Of a stretch of 64,000 nucleotides of DNA, positions 19,013 through 29,577 are shown piece after piece. The notes under the pieces are model-generated. The model was not told the DNA's origin, ran no database searches, and worked only from the letters and a program-made list of their open reading frames with translations. This stretch comes from Histomonas meleagridis (Eukaryota > Parabasalia > Tritrichomonadida > Dientamoebidae), in contig WSYJ01000149.1 in assembly GCA_020186115.1 (NCBI GenBank), positions 1,661,436 to 1,725,435 on the forward strand. Reading direction: 5' to 3'. The position numbers and the translations under genes were made by a program. Position 1 is the first letter of the stretch; every line of letters starts with the position of its first letter.

Positions 19013-19214
19013 CCCTTGTCTCGCCCAAATTCGTAATTTTTTATATCAGAAAAATTGATAGCATTGAGATATTATAGAAAATTGAATTGTGTTATAATTT
19101 TTGGCGCCAGTATTGGCGGGACCGATGGTAGCGAAAAATTCACTGAAACTGCTCATGATTATATCAAATTCATGTGAGAACCGTTGTTGATGCATAATCA
19201 GTTCATTATCCTCA

Positions 19215-19328
19215 TGTTGACCTATCATTACGCTACTCCTGGACCACCGGGGGATCAGTGGCAGGGCTGAGAATGGATCGCCGGCACATTCACGCTACAG
19301 CTGTATTGCTACGTCAGGTAGGTCAACA
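19215..19328. repeat. GC-rich segment bounded by 10-bp inverted repeats
   Basis: A 114-bp block much richer in G and C than its surroundings lies between TGTTGACCTA (19,215-19,224) and TAGGTCAACA (19,319-19,328). It could be a small nested element or a remnant of the original transposase sequence. It is followed by a short run of CATCTCA-type repeats (19,350-19,435). Confidence 0.4.
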
Positions 19329-19548
19329 ATAACAAATTTGTATACAGTAAAACATCAGTTAACATCTCAGATAAGGATCTCAGCATTGCATCTCAACGAA
19401 ACATCTCAACAAAACATCAGTGAACATCTCAAATGAACAAAAAAATAATAAATATTGAAAATGTTTTTTAGCTTTTGTTATTGATAAATTTTTCTATTTC
19501 TTCACAATATGTGAATTTTTCTTAATATAAAAAGAGCATTTTGGTGAT

Positions 19549-19824
19549 AATGATACGATTCACCTGGTTTTGGCAAAAAATCTCAACATTTCACTTCACT
19601 TTATCCCTCCAGGAATGACCAATGAATTTCAGCCACTCGATAGGAAGATCTTCGGCATTGTGAAGGCACATGCCAAAAAATTTTATCGGAAACGCGTAAA
19701 AAACGGGCTTGGCAACATCACAAAAAGTGGAGCGTGCCAAGATATGATTCAAGCCTGGGATCTTATAAAGGAATCTTCGGTTTTGGATTCATGGAATATC
19801 TATGATGCATGGCATATTGAATAA
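19549..19824 (+). pseudogene. C-terminal fragment of pogo/DDE_1-type transposase
   Basis: The frame reads IHLVLAKNLNISLHFIPPGM then TNEFQPLDRKIFGIVKAHAK and KFYRKR. FIPPGxT...QPLDRxxFG is characteristic of the DDE_1 (pogo/Tigger/jerky) family, following the last catalytic region. About 90 residues remain of a protein normally over 400 residues long. The N-terminal DNA-binding part and first catalytic Asp are absent. It lies within the terminal inverted repeats at 19,013 and 20,495. Confidence 0.8.
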
Positions 19825-20601
19825 AAATCATCTTAAGTTGATTTTTTAATTTTTTCGAAATTATCGATAATTGTCAAAAAAAACAAAATTTATAATAACT
19901 TTATATTTATATGGTATTTGATATTTCAATAACGACGAAGGGGTATGCGTTTCAAAACATTAATTATGTGGCTTAAAATAATTTCGATGCATCGATCAAA
20001 TATTTTTTCCATTCGAAATTTTAAATAATACATATTGAATTACTTATGATGTAGTTTCTATTTTCCATAATAAATTATATAAATATCAATTCTTTGCATG
20101 AAATTTTTAATAAAACTTGAGCGTTAACTTCAAAAGTGATTAAATTTTGAATGCAAAAAAAAAGTTTTTAAATTAATGATACATTTGAGTTCAGCTCCAG
20201 AAATAAAATAAAATGTTGGAAGGATAAATATTTTATATGATTTTAATGTATAAAATATCGAATATGTGCAAAATTAAATATCGTCATTTTTCAAAGATAT
20301 TAATATAATCATGAAGTGTGTACAAAATTAATAATTTTTTATATTTAGAATTGATTTAAAATATCAATTACATATTGCATTAAACGAATTTTTAGTGTCA
20401 TTATATGACATTCAATTGCATTCAATATTTCTGTATTTTGTACGTTAGACCCTCACCACCTTTCAAAAAAATTACGAATTTGGGCGAGACAAGGGTATAT
20501 GAAAATCATACAATGAAATATGATATAAAATATTCGATTTATCAAATTTAATGCATTAATAATAATATATGAAAACAAAATGAATTTAGGAAATGTTTAT
20601 T

Positions 20602-23061
20602 TCAATATTTAAATATTTCCTCTTTTATCCTTGTGAATCTTTTAATTTTTATTATGTCGTCACATTTATGATGTTGAATTTTGTCTGCAAATAATCGAAT
20701 AATTTCTGCATTTTTCTTTTCTGATGCTATCATAAGCGCTGTTTTATATGTTTATAAGTAATTCCAAATGTTTATATGAAATTTTATATTTTTTTAAAAT
20801 ATTTTAAATAAAACAAAAAAATATCTTTAGCATTGATATCAATATTCTCTTGTTCAAGAAGTAATTTAACGATTTCTGTATAACCATATTTAGATGCATT
20901 CATAAGTACTGTCATATAAAATTTAAATAATTTCCAAATATTATTTTGAAATTCTAAATTATTAAAATAAATATTAAATAAAACAAATAAATATCTTTAG
21001 TATTAATATCAATTCCCTCTTGTTCAAGAAGTAATTTAACTGTTTCTGTATGACCATTTCTAGATGCAAATATAAGTGCTGTATCAAATAATTCAAATAA
21101 TTTCCAAATATTATTTTGAAATATAAAATTATTAAAATAAATATTAAATAAAACAAATAAATATTTTTAGCATTAATATCAATTCCTTTTTGCTCAAGAA
21201 GTAATTTAACTATTTCTGTATAACCTTTTGAAGATGCAAATATAAGTGCTGTCCAAAATATTTTGAATAATTTCCAAATATTATTTTGAAATATAAAATT
21301 ATTATAATAAATTATAAATAAAACAAATAAATATCGTTAGCATTAATATCAATTCCTTCTTGATCAAGAAGTAATTTAACTATTTCTATATGACCATTTG
21401 AAGATGCAGATATAAGTGCTGTCCAAAATATTTTGAATAATTTCCAAATATTATGTTGAAATTTAAAATTATTAAAATAAATTTCATTTTTAGCATTAAT
21501 ATCAATTCCTTCTTTTTCAAGAAGTAATTTAACTATTTCTGTATAACCATTTTTTGAAGCATTTGTTAGTGCTAAAAATATTTAAAAAAAAATTTAAAAA
21601 TTTTTATGAAACGATAAAATATTTTAATAAAAATCTAATGAAATAAGCAAACAATCTTGCTAAAATCAATGTATCTATTGTTAATTAAATAGTTATAAAG
21701 TTCCACATTTCCAGAAAAACCCGAAAAAAAAAAAAAATCAATAGGAATATGATTGCTTTCGAGAAAATATTGAGTAATATATAAATTCCCTGTTATGATT
21801 GAAGCAATGAGAATATTTTCATTTATTTTCATTCCTTCTTTAAGTAAAAATGATAAAAGTTCATAATTATCATGTAAAACACATTTTGCTCCTAATTCTT
21901 CTAAATTCTTAATTTCTTTTAACTTATTATCATAAAAATATTTAAAGATATCATTTCGATAAAATTCTATCGCTGCTTCATATGCATCTTCAAATGTTGA
22001 ATGATTTTGTTCACATAAATGAATTATTTCTTCATTTCCACCTGCAACTGCATATTTACCTGTATTATCTAATTTTGCTCCATTCATAAGTAAATATTTA
22101 AAACATTTAATTGAAAAAAAAAATGCTGCATAATCAATTAATGTAACATTTTTATGATTAATAAATGAATATCTTTCATAAAGTGATGGCTCAATTGTTT
22201 GATTCAAATCGAAGTTTGCTTGTGATGATATTTCTTGAAGTTTTTCTATTTCATCATTCCGAATTATTTTCGCAATTTCATTCTGTTTATTCCTTCTTTA
22301 ACATATTTCTGATGAAGTTCCCAATTATTCGCTTTAAGTTTTTCAAGGTTTTTGGAGAAATATTCAGAAAATTGATAACAATAATTTAAAACGAAATGTG
22401 CTTTAAAATGTGAAAAAAATAAATTTTTCATATTTATAGTAATCGATGAGTTAATTAAACCTTTTTCTATCAACTTTTCGATAAGATAATTGGATTCTTG
22501 TGAGTTATTTTTCCGAAGGAATTGAGAAAAGATGTCAATTATTTTAACTTGATTTTTATTTACATCTCGTTCAATTATATTCAAAAACTCAATAATTATA
22601 TCTATATTTTTCAGTCTTGTTATAAACAAAGTGTAAATGAAACGGCAGATGATCAAGTTGAATGAATACGTTCGTGAATTATCATAAAATTTGCGTAATG
22701 AAGAAACAGATGTATCAAGATTGTTTGTATTTATGTTATAAATTATTTCTGTAAGTGCAATTAAGTCTGGAAAAGAATTTATCTTTGATGTGCTCATTCC
22801 AATGCTGTTAAATGACGCTGGAAAAATTTTCATGGACATGTGATATGAATTTTTATATAAAAAATTAATAAATAAAAACATAGAATGAACTTCATGATGT
22901 AATCCATTCACATCTTTAATTTTATTTGGAATACTCAAATTTTCATTATTCATTAAAACTTTATTATCTTTCTGCCATCCCAAAGGCAGCTCATCATTTA
23001 TCTCATATACTTGAAGTTTTTCATTAAAAAATATTTCATTATTCAACCAAAACGCATCCAT
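20602..23061 (-). CDS. DUF3447/ankyrin protein with modular ankyrin units
   Basis: The N-terminal part starts at ATG 23061 (MDAFWLNNEIFFNE; Inr-like TTTTCATAAA upstream). It continues past a one-base shift near 22,285 into a DUF3447-type region (IIRNDEIEKLQEI, IDYAAFFFSIKCFKYLLMNG, YAVAGGNEEIIHLC), the family typical of very large trichomonad ankyrin sets. Downstream follow five ankyrin units (ALIFASRNGHTETVKLLLEQ then EGIDIN), and a last one (ALMIASEKKNAEIIRLF) that runs into a charged tail and TGA at 20602. Between units are spacers of about 70 bp with stops or frame changes and without GTATGT/ACTAAC. Either they are unusual introns or the gene is broken. Ankyrin proteins bind partner proteins; the target is unknown. 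Confidence 0.55.
20830..21503 (-). repeat. 170-bp ankyrin-plus-spacer tandem units
   Basis: The conserved anchor (GATATTAATG on the minus strand) recurs at 20,831, 21,001, 21,171, 21,341 and 21,494, giving periods of 170, 170, 170 and 153 bp. Each unit is about 99 bp of ankyrin code plus an AT-rich spacer that begins GATATTTATTTG and contains TTTCAAAATAATATTTGGAA. The same unit occurs at 9.4-9.8 kb. Confidence 0.8.
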
Positions 23062-24198
23062 CTTGCCCAAATCTTTTTATGAAAATCTTCTTAATCTTCT
23101 CTTATCCCTTTCCGAAGGAAGCAAAACCTAATTCAAAAAGTTGAAAATCCAATTTTTTTCAAATAAAAATGACGGTTGAAAACCGCTACAAATGATCAAG
23201 GAAGACAAGAAATGGAAGAAAATTATATATCAATATTGATTTATTCTAGAATATGTAAAATTGATCATTATGAACTACGAATATTTTCTGTTGCAGATTA
23301 TAATATATTTGAAATCTGAATTAAAGACATGAATCAAAAATTACACATAATTTGAAATGAATAGCATAAAATAAGATTTTAATTATGGGTTTTTTGCTAT
23401 CGGCAAAAAACATATCCTAGGTCAAAAAAGAATCATAGTAAATTTACTATTCATGAATTAAATCGATAACGTTATCGGAACAAAAATCATTCACTCAGTT
23501 GAAAAGAAAAAAGGCAATAAAAGGAGGGTTTTGTCTTATAACATAAGTATCGGGAAAAGATTAATACACAGGATGACTAATAATTTTTCAATTGATTATA
23601 AATTATCATACGAAGGGGGAAAAAGTACCGTTGAAAAAATTCAATAATAAAAAAACTGTTACTATATTTAAAAAAGTTATTGTGAGAAAGTACCAATATA
23701 TGGCCGAATATGCATTCACATATCGAAAATAACTTATATACGACAATTACATGAATATATTTGAAATTTTTTGAGTTTATTAATATTTTCGATAGATTTG
23801 AAAAGAATTTAATATCAAGATTATATATAATCAAATAAAATAATTAATATTTCATTGTTTCCCAAATAATTTCTGAAATTTTAATTTCTTAATATATCAA
23901 GATATAATTCTTATTTTTTTATTAATCATAGATGTAAATATGTATATATATTATATATCCATAATATCAAGATCGTAGGATGATCGCTATATACGATGGG
24001 TGAAAATCGCAAGTCGAGTTTAATATATAGTATTAAAAAGTATTTTATTCATAATTTTCGATGAGACATCGATGTCAAATTGTACATTTTGGAAAATGAA
24101 ATAACATCACCATGGGGTACGAAAAGATTAAAGTTAAATGAGCTAATGTAACAAAAAGTAACTTTAGTTTTTTTATTTAATTTTTTAATGATATTTTT
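23062..24198. other. Intergenic region, AT-rich
   Basis: No gene recognised. Contains the likely promoter of the DUF3447/ankyrin gene, a 14-bp palindrome CGATAACGTTATCG at 23,464-23,477, and a minus-strand open frame at 23,577-23,834 whose composition (Phe, Ile, Asn, Tyr) looks like random AT-rich sequence. Confidence 0.5.
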
Positions 24199-24549
24199 TT
24201 ATTTGTTTGCAGCAATTTTTTCTTTGATTTGTGGAATTGCGGCACCAATTACATTTGTAACTTCTATTGGTTTGCCATCTTCATTTTTGCCTTTGAAAAA
24301 TTTTGTATTAGGAACAGATGTGATATCATAAGCAGCTGCAATTTCAGGCGCCTCGTTGACTTCTACATTCATAAAGTGTACTGTTGGGTTGTCGCGTGCA
24401 AGGCTTGGTAAAATTTGACGAACACGACGGCATGGCATGCAGGTCGTTGAACCAAATTTAACAACAACAAGGCCATCATGGCTAGTAATTTCTTTGTTTA
24501 ATTCTTCAAGAGAACCTGAGAAATCTTGGAGATTTGATGGATTGCTCAT
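24199..24549 (-). CDS. Thioredoxin with CMPC active site
   Basis: A 116-residue thioredoxin-fold protein. The motif GLVVVKFGSTTCMPCRRVRQ holds the redox pair in CMPC instead of the usual CGPC, and cis-Pro follows in TSVPNTKFFKG. It would reduce disulfides in the cytosol using thioredoxin reductase, part of the oxygen defence of anaerobic trichomonads. Length is normal. The start ATG at 24549 (MSNPSNLQDF) is preceded by TTTCATTTTTTTG, an Inr-like TCATTTT about 12 bases upstream. The altered XX pair in CXXC would shift the redox potential. Confidence 0.9.
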   Translation of the reverse strand: MSNPSNLQDFSGSLEELNKEITSHDGLVVVKFGSTTCMPCRRVRQILPSLARDNPTVHFMNVEVNEAPEIAAAYDITSVPNTKFFKGKNEDGKPIEVTNVIGAAIPQIKEKIAANK

Positions 24550-25319
24550 CAAAAAAATGAAATTTTTAACGTATATTGAATTTTCAGAAATTATTTTATT
24601 TACTCAGGCCAACTATCGAAACCTCATAAATTTTGAGTAAAACGATAACGCTAAAATCGGTCACTTGAGCGCGTGTGTCCAAATTAGCTGAAAAAGTTGA
24701 CATTTGAATTAATGCTACTAATCGGCCAATTAAATGTTCAATATTCAATAATTTACATTAAACAAAGATAAGAAACTAAAATATTTATGATACAAAACTT
24801 ACACTTATCCAAGTAAAATAAATAAATTTTGATGTTATATTTATTATTGAATTTTATATCTAATTTAAATTTCTTCTGAACAACCCTCAACATCCTACAC
24901 ATCGCCGGTTCGATATTGTGAGAAATTTGATCGTATTTTAAGTTCCAGTGAATAAGGTGGCACTTTCCATAAACCAGGGAAACATAGATTGAAATTTGCA
25001 CGATTTTTTTGGTGTTCAGTTTCTTGAATCGTTGTAAAAATGAAGAATACAAATCGAAGCAGTTTTCTAGAATTTGCTGAAATGCTTTAATATCTCAAAT
25101 GTTATATTTGGATTTGTCTTTTTACTTAACTTAAGCAAGCCTTAGAATCTTAGATTTGGTCAAACCCATTTTTGTTGAGGACACCAATTAATATTGGTTG
25201 AAATTTTTCCATTTTTACGTAACCCTATTATTTGTGTTTTAATGTGTCTTTAAAGTTATAGCTGACTAATGAAATGCAATTGTCACTTTTTCATTTTTAT
25301 TCAATTCTGTCAAAAATCA
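24550..25319. other. Divergent intergenic region
   Basis: Spacer between the thioredoxin gene and the LRR-PP2C gene, with promoters at both ends (Inr-like TTTCATTTTT near 24,560; TGTCACTTTTTCATTTT near 25,282). The middle part (24,750-25,060) has a minus-strand open frame without recognisable features, probably non-coding. Confidence 0.5.
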
Positions 25320-27773
25320 ATGGGGCAAAACGAATCACTCCCCATTCTGACAGAAAATCTTTTAAGCATTAGTATACCAAATGGAAATTTAACTGAAATA
25401 CCCTATTTTATTCCACCAGAAAATTCAATAAATTCTATTGATGTACCATATAATCAAATCAAAAAATTTCCGTTATCTCTTCCCAATCTAAAAGTATTAG
25501 ACATATCAAATAACAACCTATCACAAGTTGATTTTGATGATGTTCAATTTTCTTTTGATTCTCTTGAAATACTTAACTTATCTAATAATGGATTTTCAAA
25601 AATTCCGCAACAACTTAAAGAAATGAAATCAATCAAAAATCTTAATCTTGAACATAACGAATTAACAGAAGAAACTTCGGATTTTTCATCATTATCCAAA
25701 CTTCAAATATTAAATTTGTTTTTAAATCGTTTTACAAATTTCCCAAATTTTCCAGACTCTCTTGAGGTTCTTAACATAGGTTTTAATTCAATTCGATCAA
25801 TATCTTTTTTCTTACCAAAGATAAGTGAATTAAGGTTATCTGGTAATGAGATCACAGAAGTTTCTGAAGACTGTTTTTTCCCATCCCTTAAGCTCCTTGA
25901 TCTCTCTCTTAATCGTCTTGTCGAGTTTCCCAATCTTATGAAGATATCTCCAAATATCGAAGAATTTTATTGTTCATATAATTTTCTTGAAACAACACCA
26001 ACAGAAATTCCTTTATCCATAGTTACTTTAGATTTATCACACAACATATTAACTGAGTTATCAATTGATTTCACAAATCATCAAAATCTTCTAAAACTTG
26101 ATATCTCAAACAACAGAATTCAAACAGTCCCGCAACTTCCAGCTAACATTGAAAGCTTCAGTGCCCAGTTTAACGCGATTAGTTCCATTACCACTCCGAC
26201 TTTCACAAAACCCATAATTCTGAACTTTACATCGAATGAATTCACTTCTATTCCCAACTTAAAGCAATGTCAGTCACATTTTCTCTTTATGAAAGATAAC
26301 AAGATTAACAAAATTGATATTGAAAACATCAGCTTAAGTACTCAACAATTAGTGTTAACAAATAATCGTATCAATGAAATTCCTGAAACAATTTCATTAC
26401 TTAATAGTTTAAAAGTATTAAATCTTACGCTAAATCGTATTACGTCATTACCAAGTTCTATATCATCATTAAAACTAAACACATTAATAATCTGCGAAAA
26501 TAATATTTCAGATTTACCTGAATTACCAACAACACTAACGACGTTAATAGCCTTTAAATGTAATTTTGGTGAAATTCCAGAATCTGTTTACAAAGTTCCA
26601 CGTCTGAATTTTATTGACTTTTCTTGTAACCACATTTCAACATTGGCAACATTACCAAAAGTGACACAAATTTCATTATCTTCGAATGATCTTAAGGAAA
26701 TACCATCTATTCCCGATAGTATCTCTATTCTCAACTTATCATTTAATCGAATAAAAAAATTTATATTAACGAATGGCAAATATTTACAAGAATTAGACTT
26801 ATCGCATAACCAATTAAAGAAATTCAAAACTACAAAATTAACGTTTTTGAGCACGTTAAATTTATCACATAATCCATTGAAATCGAAATTGCATTTCAGT
26901 AATTTTCCGGTTTTGACAACGATAGACATCACCAAAACGAACATTTCAAGTCCGAAGCATCCTATCCCATTGAATATCATTGAATTCATCACATCGAATC
27001 CTCAAATTGTCAAACAAAACCCACAAAATAAGTCGATAAGTTTATACAGCTGTGAGAATGTCGGCTACTCCGAAATGAAAGGATTTCGTCCCACGATGGA
27101 AGACACCATTGTCGTAAGGCGTAACATCCTTCCTGGGATTGATATCTTTTCTGTTATTGATGGGCATGGCGGCCAAGAGTCTGCGCATCTTGCGTCATAT
27201 TACATTCCGTTGTTATTTCTTTCATTGACCAACAAGTCAATCAGCGGATTCTCGTCGATGGTTAAAGACTTGGACATCATATTACATCAGAACGATGTTA
27301 AAGATGGCGCCGTATTAGTGTTTACATTAATAAGTCAAAATGAAATCGGATGTGCGCATCTCGGCGACGCGCGTGCGATTGTTGTCCGGAAAGACGGAAA
27401 CATAATCCCTTTGACTATCGACCATAAAGCGACGGAAAGAACTGAAATCGATTTGGTGAAAGAAAATCGATCGTACATCGAAAGCAAAAGGACTGCCGGA
27501 ATATTGGCTATCTCGAGAGCAATCGGAGACTTCCGTGTGCCCGGCGTAACAAGGACACCGGACATGACAAGCTACAACAGACAGAAGAACGACTTCAGAC
27601 TCGTGCTGGGATGCGACGGACTGTTCGATGTGGTCAGCAACGAGGAAATAGGAATCATCGTAAGGGATAACGCGGATGTGGATTTCGCGGCGTTCTTGCT
27701 GAGAAATACGGCATTCGCAAGAGGGAGCATGGATAACATTAGCGTGATCGTGGTAGATATAGAAAAAAATTAA
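25320..27773 (+). CDS. Leucine-rich repeat PP2C-type protein phosphatase
   Basis: An 817-residue protein. Start chosen at 25320, MGQNESLPILTE, giving an N-terminal MG that could be myristoylated; an Inr-like TCACTTTTTCATTTT lies upstream. Residues about 20-570 are some 22 leucine-rich repeats. Residues about 585-815 are a PP2C domain: GYSEMKGFRPTMEDT, SVIDGHGGQESA (metal-binding DGHGG), GCAHLGDARAIVV, ISRAIGDF, CDGLFDV and SMDNISVIVVD (the last Asp/Asn pair). The order LRR then PP2C is that of PHLPP phosphatases, which act on AGC kinases, and of adenylate cyclase fusions. Membrane-linked Ser/Thr dephosphorylation is inferred. The PP2C part is much richer in G and C than the LRR part. Confidence 0.92.
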   Translation: MGQNESLPILTENLLSISIPNGNLTEIPYFIPPENSINSIDVPYNQIKKFPLSLPNLKVLDISNNNLSQVDFDDVQFSFDSLEILNLSNNGFSKIPQQLKEMKSIKNLNLEHNELTEETSDFSSLSKLQILNLFLNRFTNFPNFPDSLEVLNIGFNSIRSISFFLPKISELRLSGNEITEVSEDCFFPSLKLLDLSLNRLVEFPNLMKISPNIEEFYCSYNFLETTPTEIPLSIVTLDLSHNILTELSIDFTNHQNLLKLDISNNRIQTVPQLPANIESFSAQFNAISSITTPTFTKPIILNFTSNEFTSIPNLKQCQSHFLFMKDNKINKIDIENISLSTQQLVLTNNRINEIPETISLLNSLKVLNLTLNRITSLPSSISSLKLNTLIICENNISDLPELPTTLTTLIAFKCNFGEIPESVYKVPRLNFIDFSCNHISTLATLPKVTQISLSSNDLKEIPSIPDSISILNLSFNRIKKFILTNGKYLQELDLSHNQLKKFKTTKLTFLSTLNLSHNPLKSKLHFSNFPVLTTIDITKTNISSPKHPIPLNIIEFITSNPQIVKQNPQNKSISLYSCENVGYSEMKGFRPTMEDTIVVRRNILPGIDIFSVIDGHGGQESAHLASYYIPLLFLSLTNKSISGFSSMVKDLDIILHQNDVKDGAVLVFTLISQNEIGCAHLGDARAIVVRKDGNIIPLTIDHKATERTEIDLVKENRSYIESKRTAGILAISRAIGDFRVPGVTRTPDMTSYNRQKNDFRLVLGCDGLFDVVSNEEIGIIVRDNADVDFAAFLLRNTAFARGSMDNISVIVVDIEKN

Positions 27774-28260
27774 TGTTTGATGATAAATTTTAAGAAATAA
27801 AATTTTAAATATGTATTAAATTAGATTTTTGGTCGTAAATTCATATGTTTGTTCAGATAAATGGAAACTTATGTCATTTTTGATATGGATCAGATTCCAA
27901 ATTTACATACGTGTGTACTGATGATGAAATATCAAGCAAATTTTTTATTTATGGTTACAATGCAAAGACGGTGATGGCGTTTTCGTAGGGCATTGTTTAT
28001 ATTTATAGGTTAATGGATATTCCAATATATCGCCAAATGTTACAAAATCAAACATCAACATAATATTTACAGCAATTAATGAAAGTGATATGTTGTTCTA
28101 TATAATTGATTTAACACATTGTTTAAATCAAAAAAGTGAACTAATTTTATACAAATTTTTAATTTAAAATAGATTTAGTTAACATATTATAAAAAATATT
28201 ATTATTAAGCTGAAGGAAGGAATGTGTCTTTGTGATAATTTCATCGCCGGGGCACCCCAA
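27774..28260. other. Intergenic region upstream of mariner relic
   Basis: AT-rich spacer. No gene is seen. GGGGCACCCC occurs at 28,249-28,258, the same palindrome as in the eL14 promoter, here at the 5' edge of the mariner relic without an intact gene behind it. Confidence 0.45.
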
Positions 28261-28269
28261 AATCAGAGA

Positions 28270-29090
28270 GCGCTGCCAATGTCTAAAAATTCTGAGAAGT
28301 ATTAAAAAAGTATCGAAATAGGTGGATCCCCCATATGCTATCGGAAGACGATAAGGAAAAAAGGGTTGAGTATTTCAAAGAAATTCTAAAAAAATTAATC
28401 AAAGCTAGAAAAAACTTTTTTAATACAATTATGACTGGTGACGAGTCGTGGTTCTTTTATGAATATGAACATAAAGAAATGTATGCAGAATCACGTGATA
28501 TGGTACCACCGATAGTCTTCAAGAAAATTCAATCCAAAAAAACAATGTTCACAATTTTCTTTAATGGGACGAAAATACTTTGCATTGATGCATTACCTTC
28601 TGATTACAAATTTAATCAGCGATATTTTATTGATTATATAATACCACAATTTCACGAAAATGTTGATTATGACAAGAAACAACCACCTTTTAAAATTTAA
28701 AGATTCATATGGATAACTCCCCTATACATAATGGATAACTTGTTGCTCAAAAATTAAAAGAAGAAAAAATTAATAGAATTCCTCATTAATATTATTCACC
28801 AGATCTAAGTCCATGTGATTTTTGGTTCTTTGGAATGGCAAAGGAAAACCTAAAGGGTGTGGAGATAAATTCAGAAGAAGATTTAGAAAATGAAATTATA
28901 CGCATATTCGACGGTGTCACTTTTGAAGAGCTTCAAATGGTGTTTGAAGCATGGATAAAAAGACTTGAATGGGTGATTAAGAATCATGGGGAGTACTACC
29001 ATAAATAAAAGTTAATTAAAAAAAATATATATTATTTATTCATCGAAAAAAGGGAATGGGGTCAAAACTTTTTGGACCCCTCATATATAT
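28270..29090 (+). mobile_element. Mariner-family transposase relic
   Basis: In pieces the region encodes RWIPHMLSEDDKEKRVEYFK, NTIMTGDESWFFYEYEHKEM (first catalytic Asp), HMDNSPIHNG (second Asp), YSPDLSPCDFWFFGMAKENL (third catalytic position, D34D-type mariner) and a C-terminal end KRLEWVIKNHGEYYHK. At least one frameshift (near 28,690) and two TAA stops (after IHNG and IPH) break it. On the right a T/A-flanked GGGGTCAAAACTTTTTGGAC (about 29,058-29,077) is a likely end of the element; the left end is not found. Inactive. Confidence 0.85.
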
Positions 29091-29577
29091 CAGCAAAAAC
29101 CATTCATAATAAAGATTATTAAATCAATTATACCATTTTCTTCCTGTTCCCATATGATAATCTTACTAACTAATCTCAAATAATTTTAATTTATCTTTAA
29201 AAATATTTAAAATTAAATCAGTAAAATTAACACTTGATAACGTTATTTATATTGCTCCCACCATCCAAGCAGAAATTATGGAACAATCGATAGATAATAG
29301 TTACAAATAACCTACGAGAAAACATTAGTAGCAATCCTGTGAAAAAATTATTAATTTTTTGGTAGCAACAGAAATATGCTTTCTATTTAAATACAAGTTA
29401 ACTACTTTAATTAGTATAACCCTTAAATGGGATAAATGAAGCTGCTGGATTAAGCTTACTTTGAGCAGAATAACGAAGCACTGGAAGTTTAAATATATCA
29501 CAGAAGTTAAAAAATGTAATTCTAATTTCTATTAATATAAATTCTTTAGGAAAATATATTTGTCAATTTTAATAAAA
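29091..29577. other. Intergenic or decayed region
   Basis: AT-rich sequence between the mariner relic and the next broken gene. Short coding-like pieces may exist near 29,420-29,500, but I cannot connect them. No RNA gene or repeat seen. Confidence 0.4.

Larger units (their letters stand above)
19013..20495. mobile_element. Pogo-like DNA transposon, 1.48 kb, degenerate
   Basis: Bounded by perfect 30-bp terminal inverted repeats at 19,013-19,042 (begins CCCTTGTCTCGCCC) and 20,466-20,495 (ends GGGCGAGACAAGGG), each flanked by TA, the usual target duplication of Tc1/mariner/pogo elements. It contains the C-terminal part of a DDE_1-type transposase (19,549-19,824). The 5' half lacks a matching transposase frame, so the element is non-autonomous now. 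Identical inverted repeats suggest a fairly recent insertion or conversion. Confidence 0.85.

Noticed and set aside
20830-21503. Ankyrin spacers as ordinary spliceosomal introns
   Set aside because: They lack GTATGT and ACTAAC, both present in the kinase intron; kept only as a possible unusual class.
23577-23834. Possible gene on the minus strand
   Set aside because: Composition is that of random AT-rich DNA and no motif or promoter is seen.
28727-28790. Reassigned TAA codon
   Set aside because: Intact genes in the window end in TAA, and the two in-frame TAA occur only in a mariner relic.
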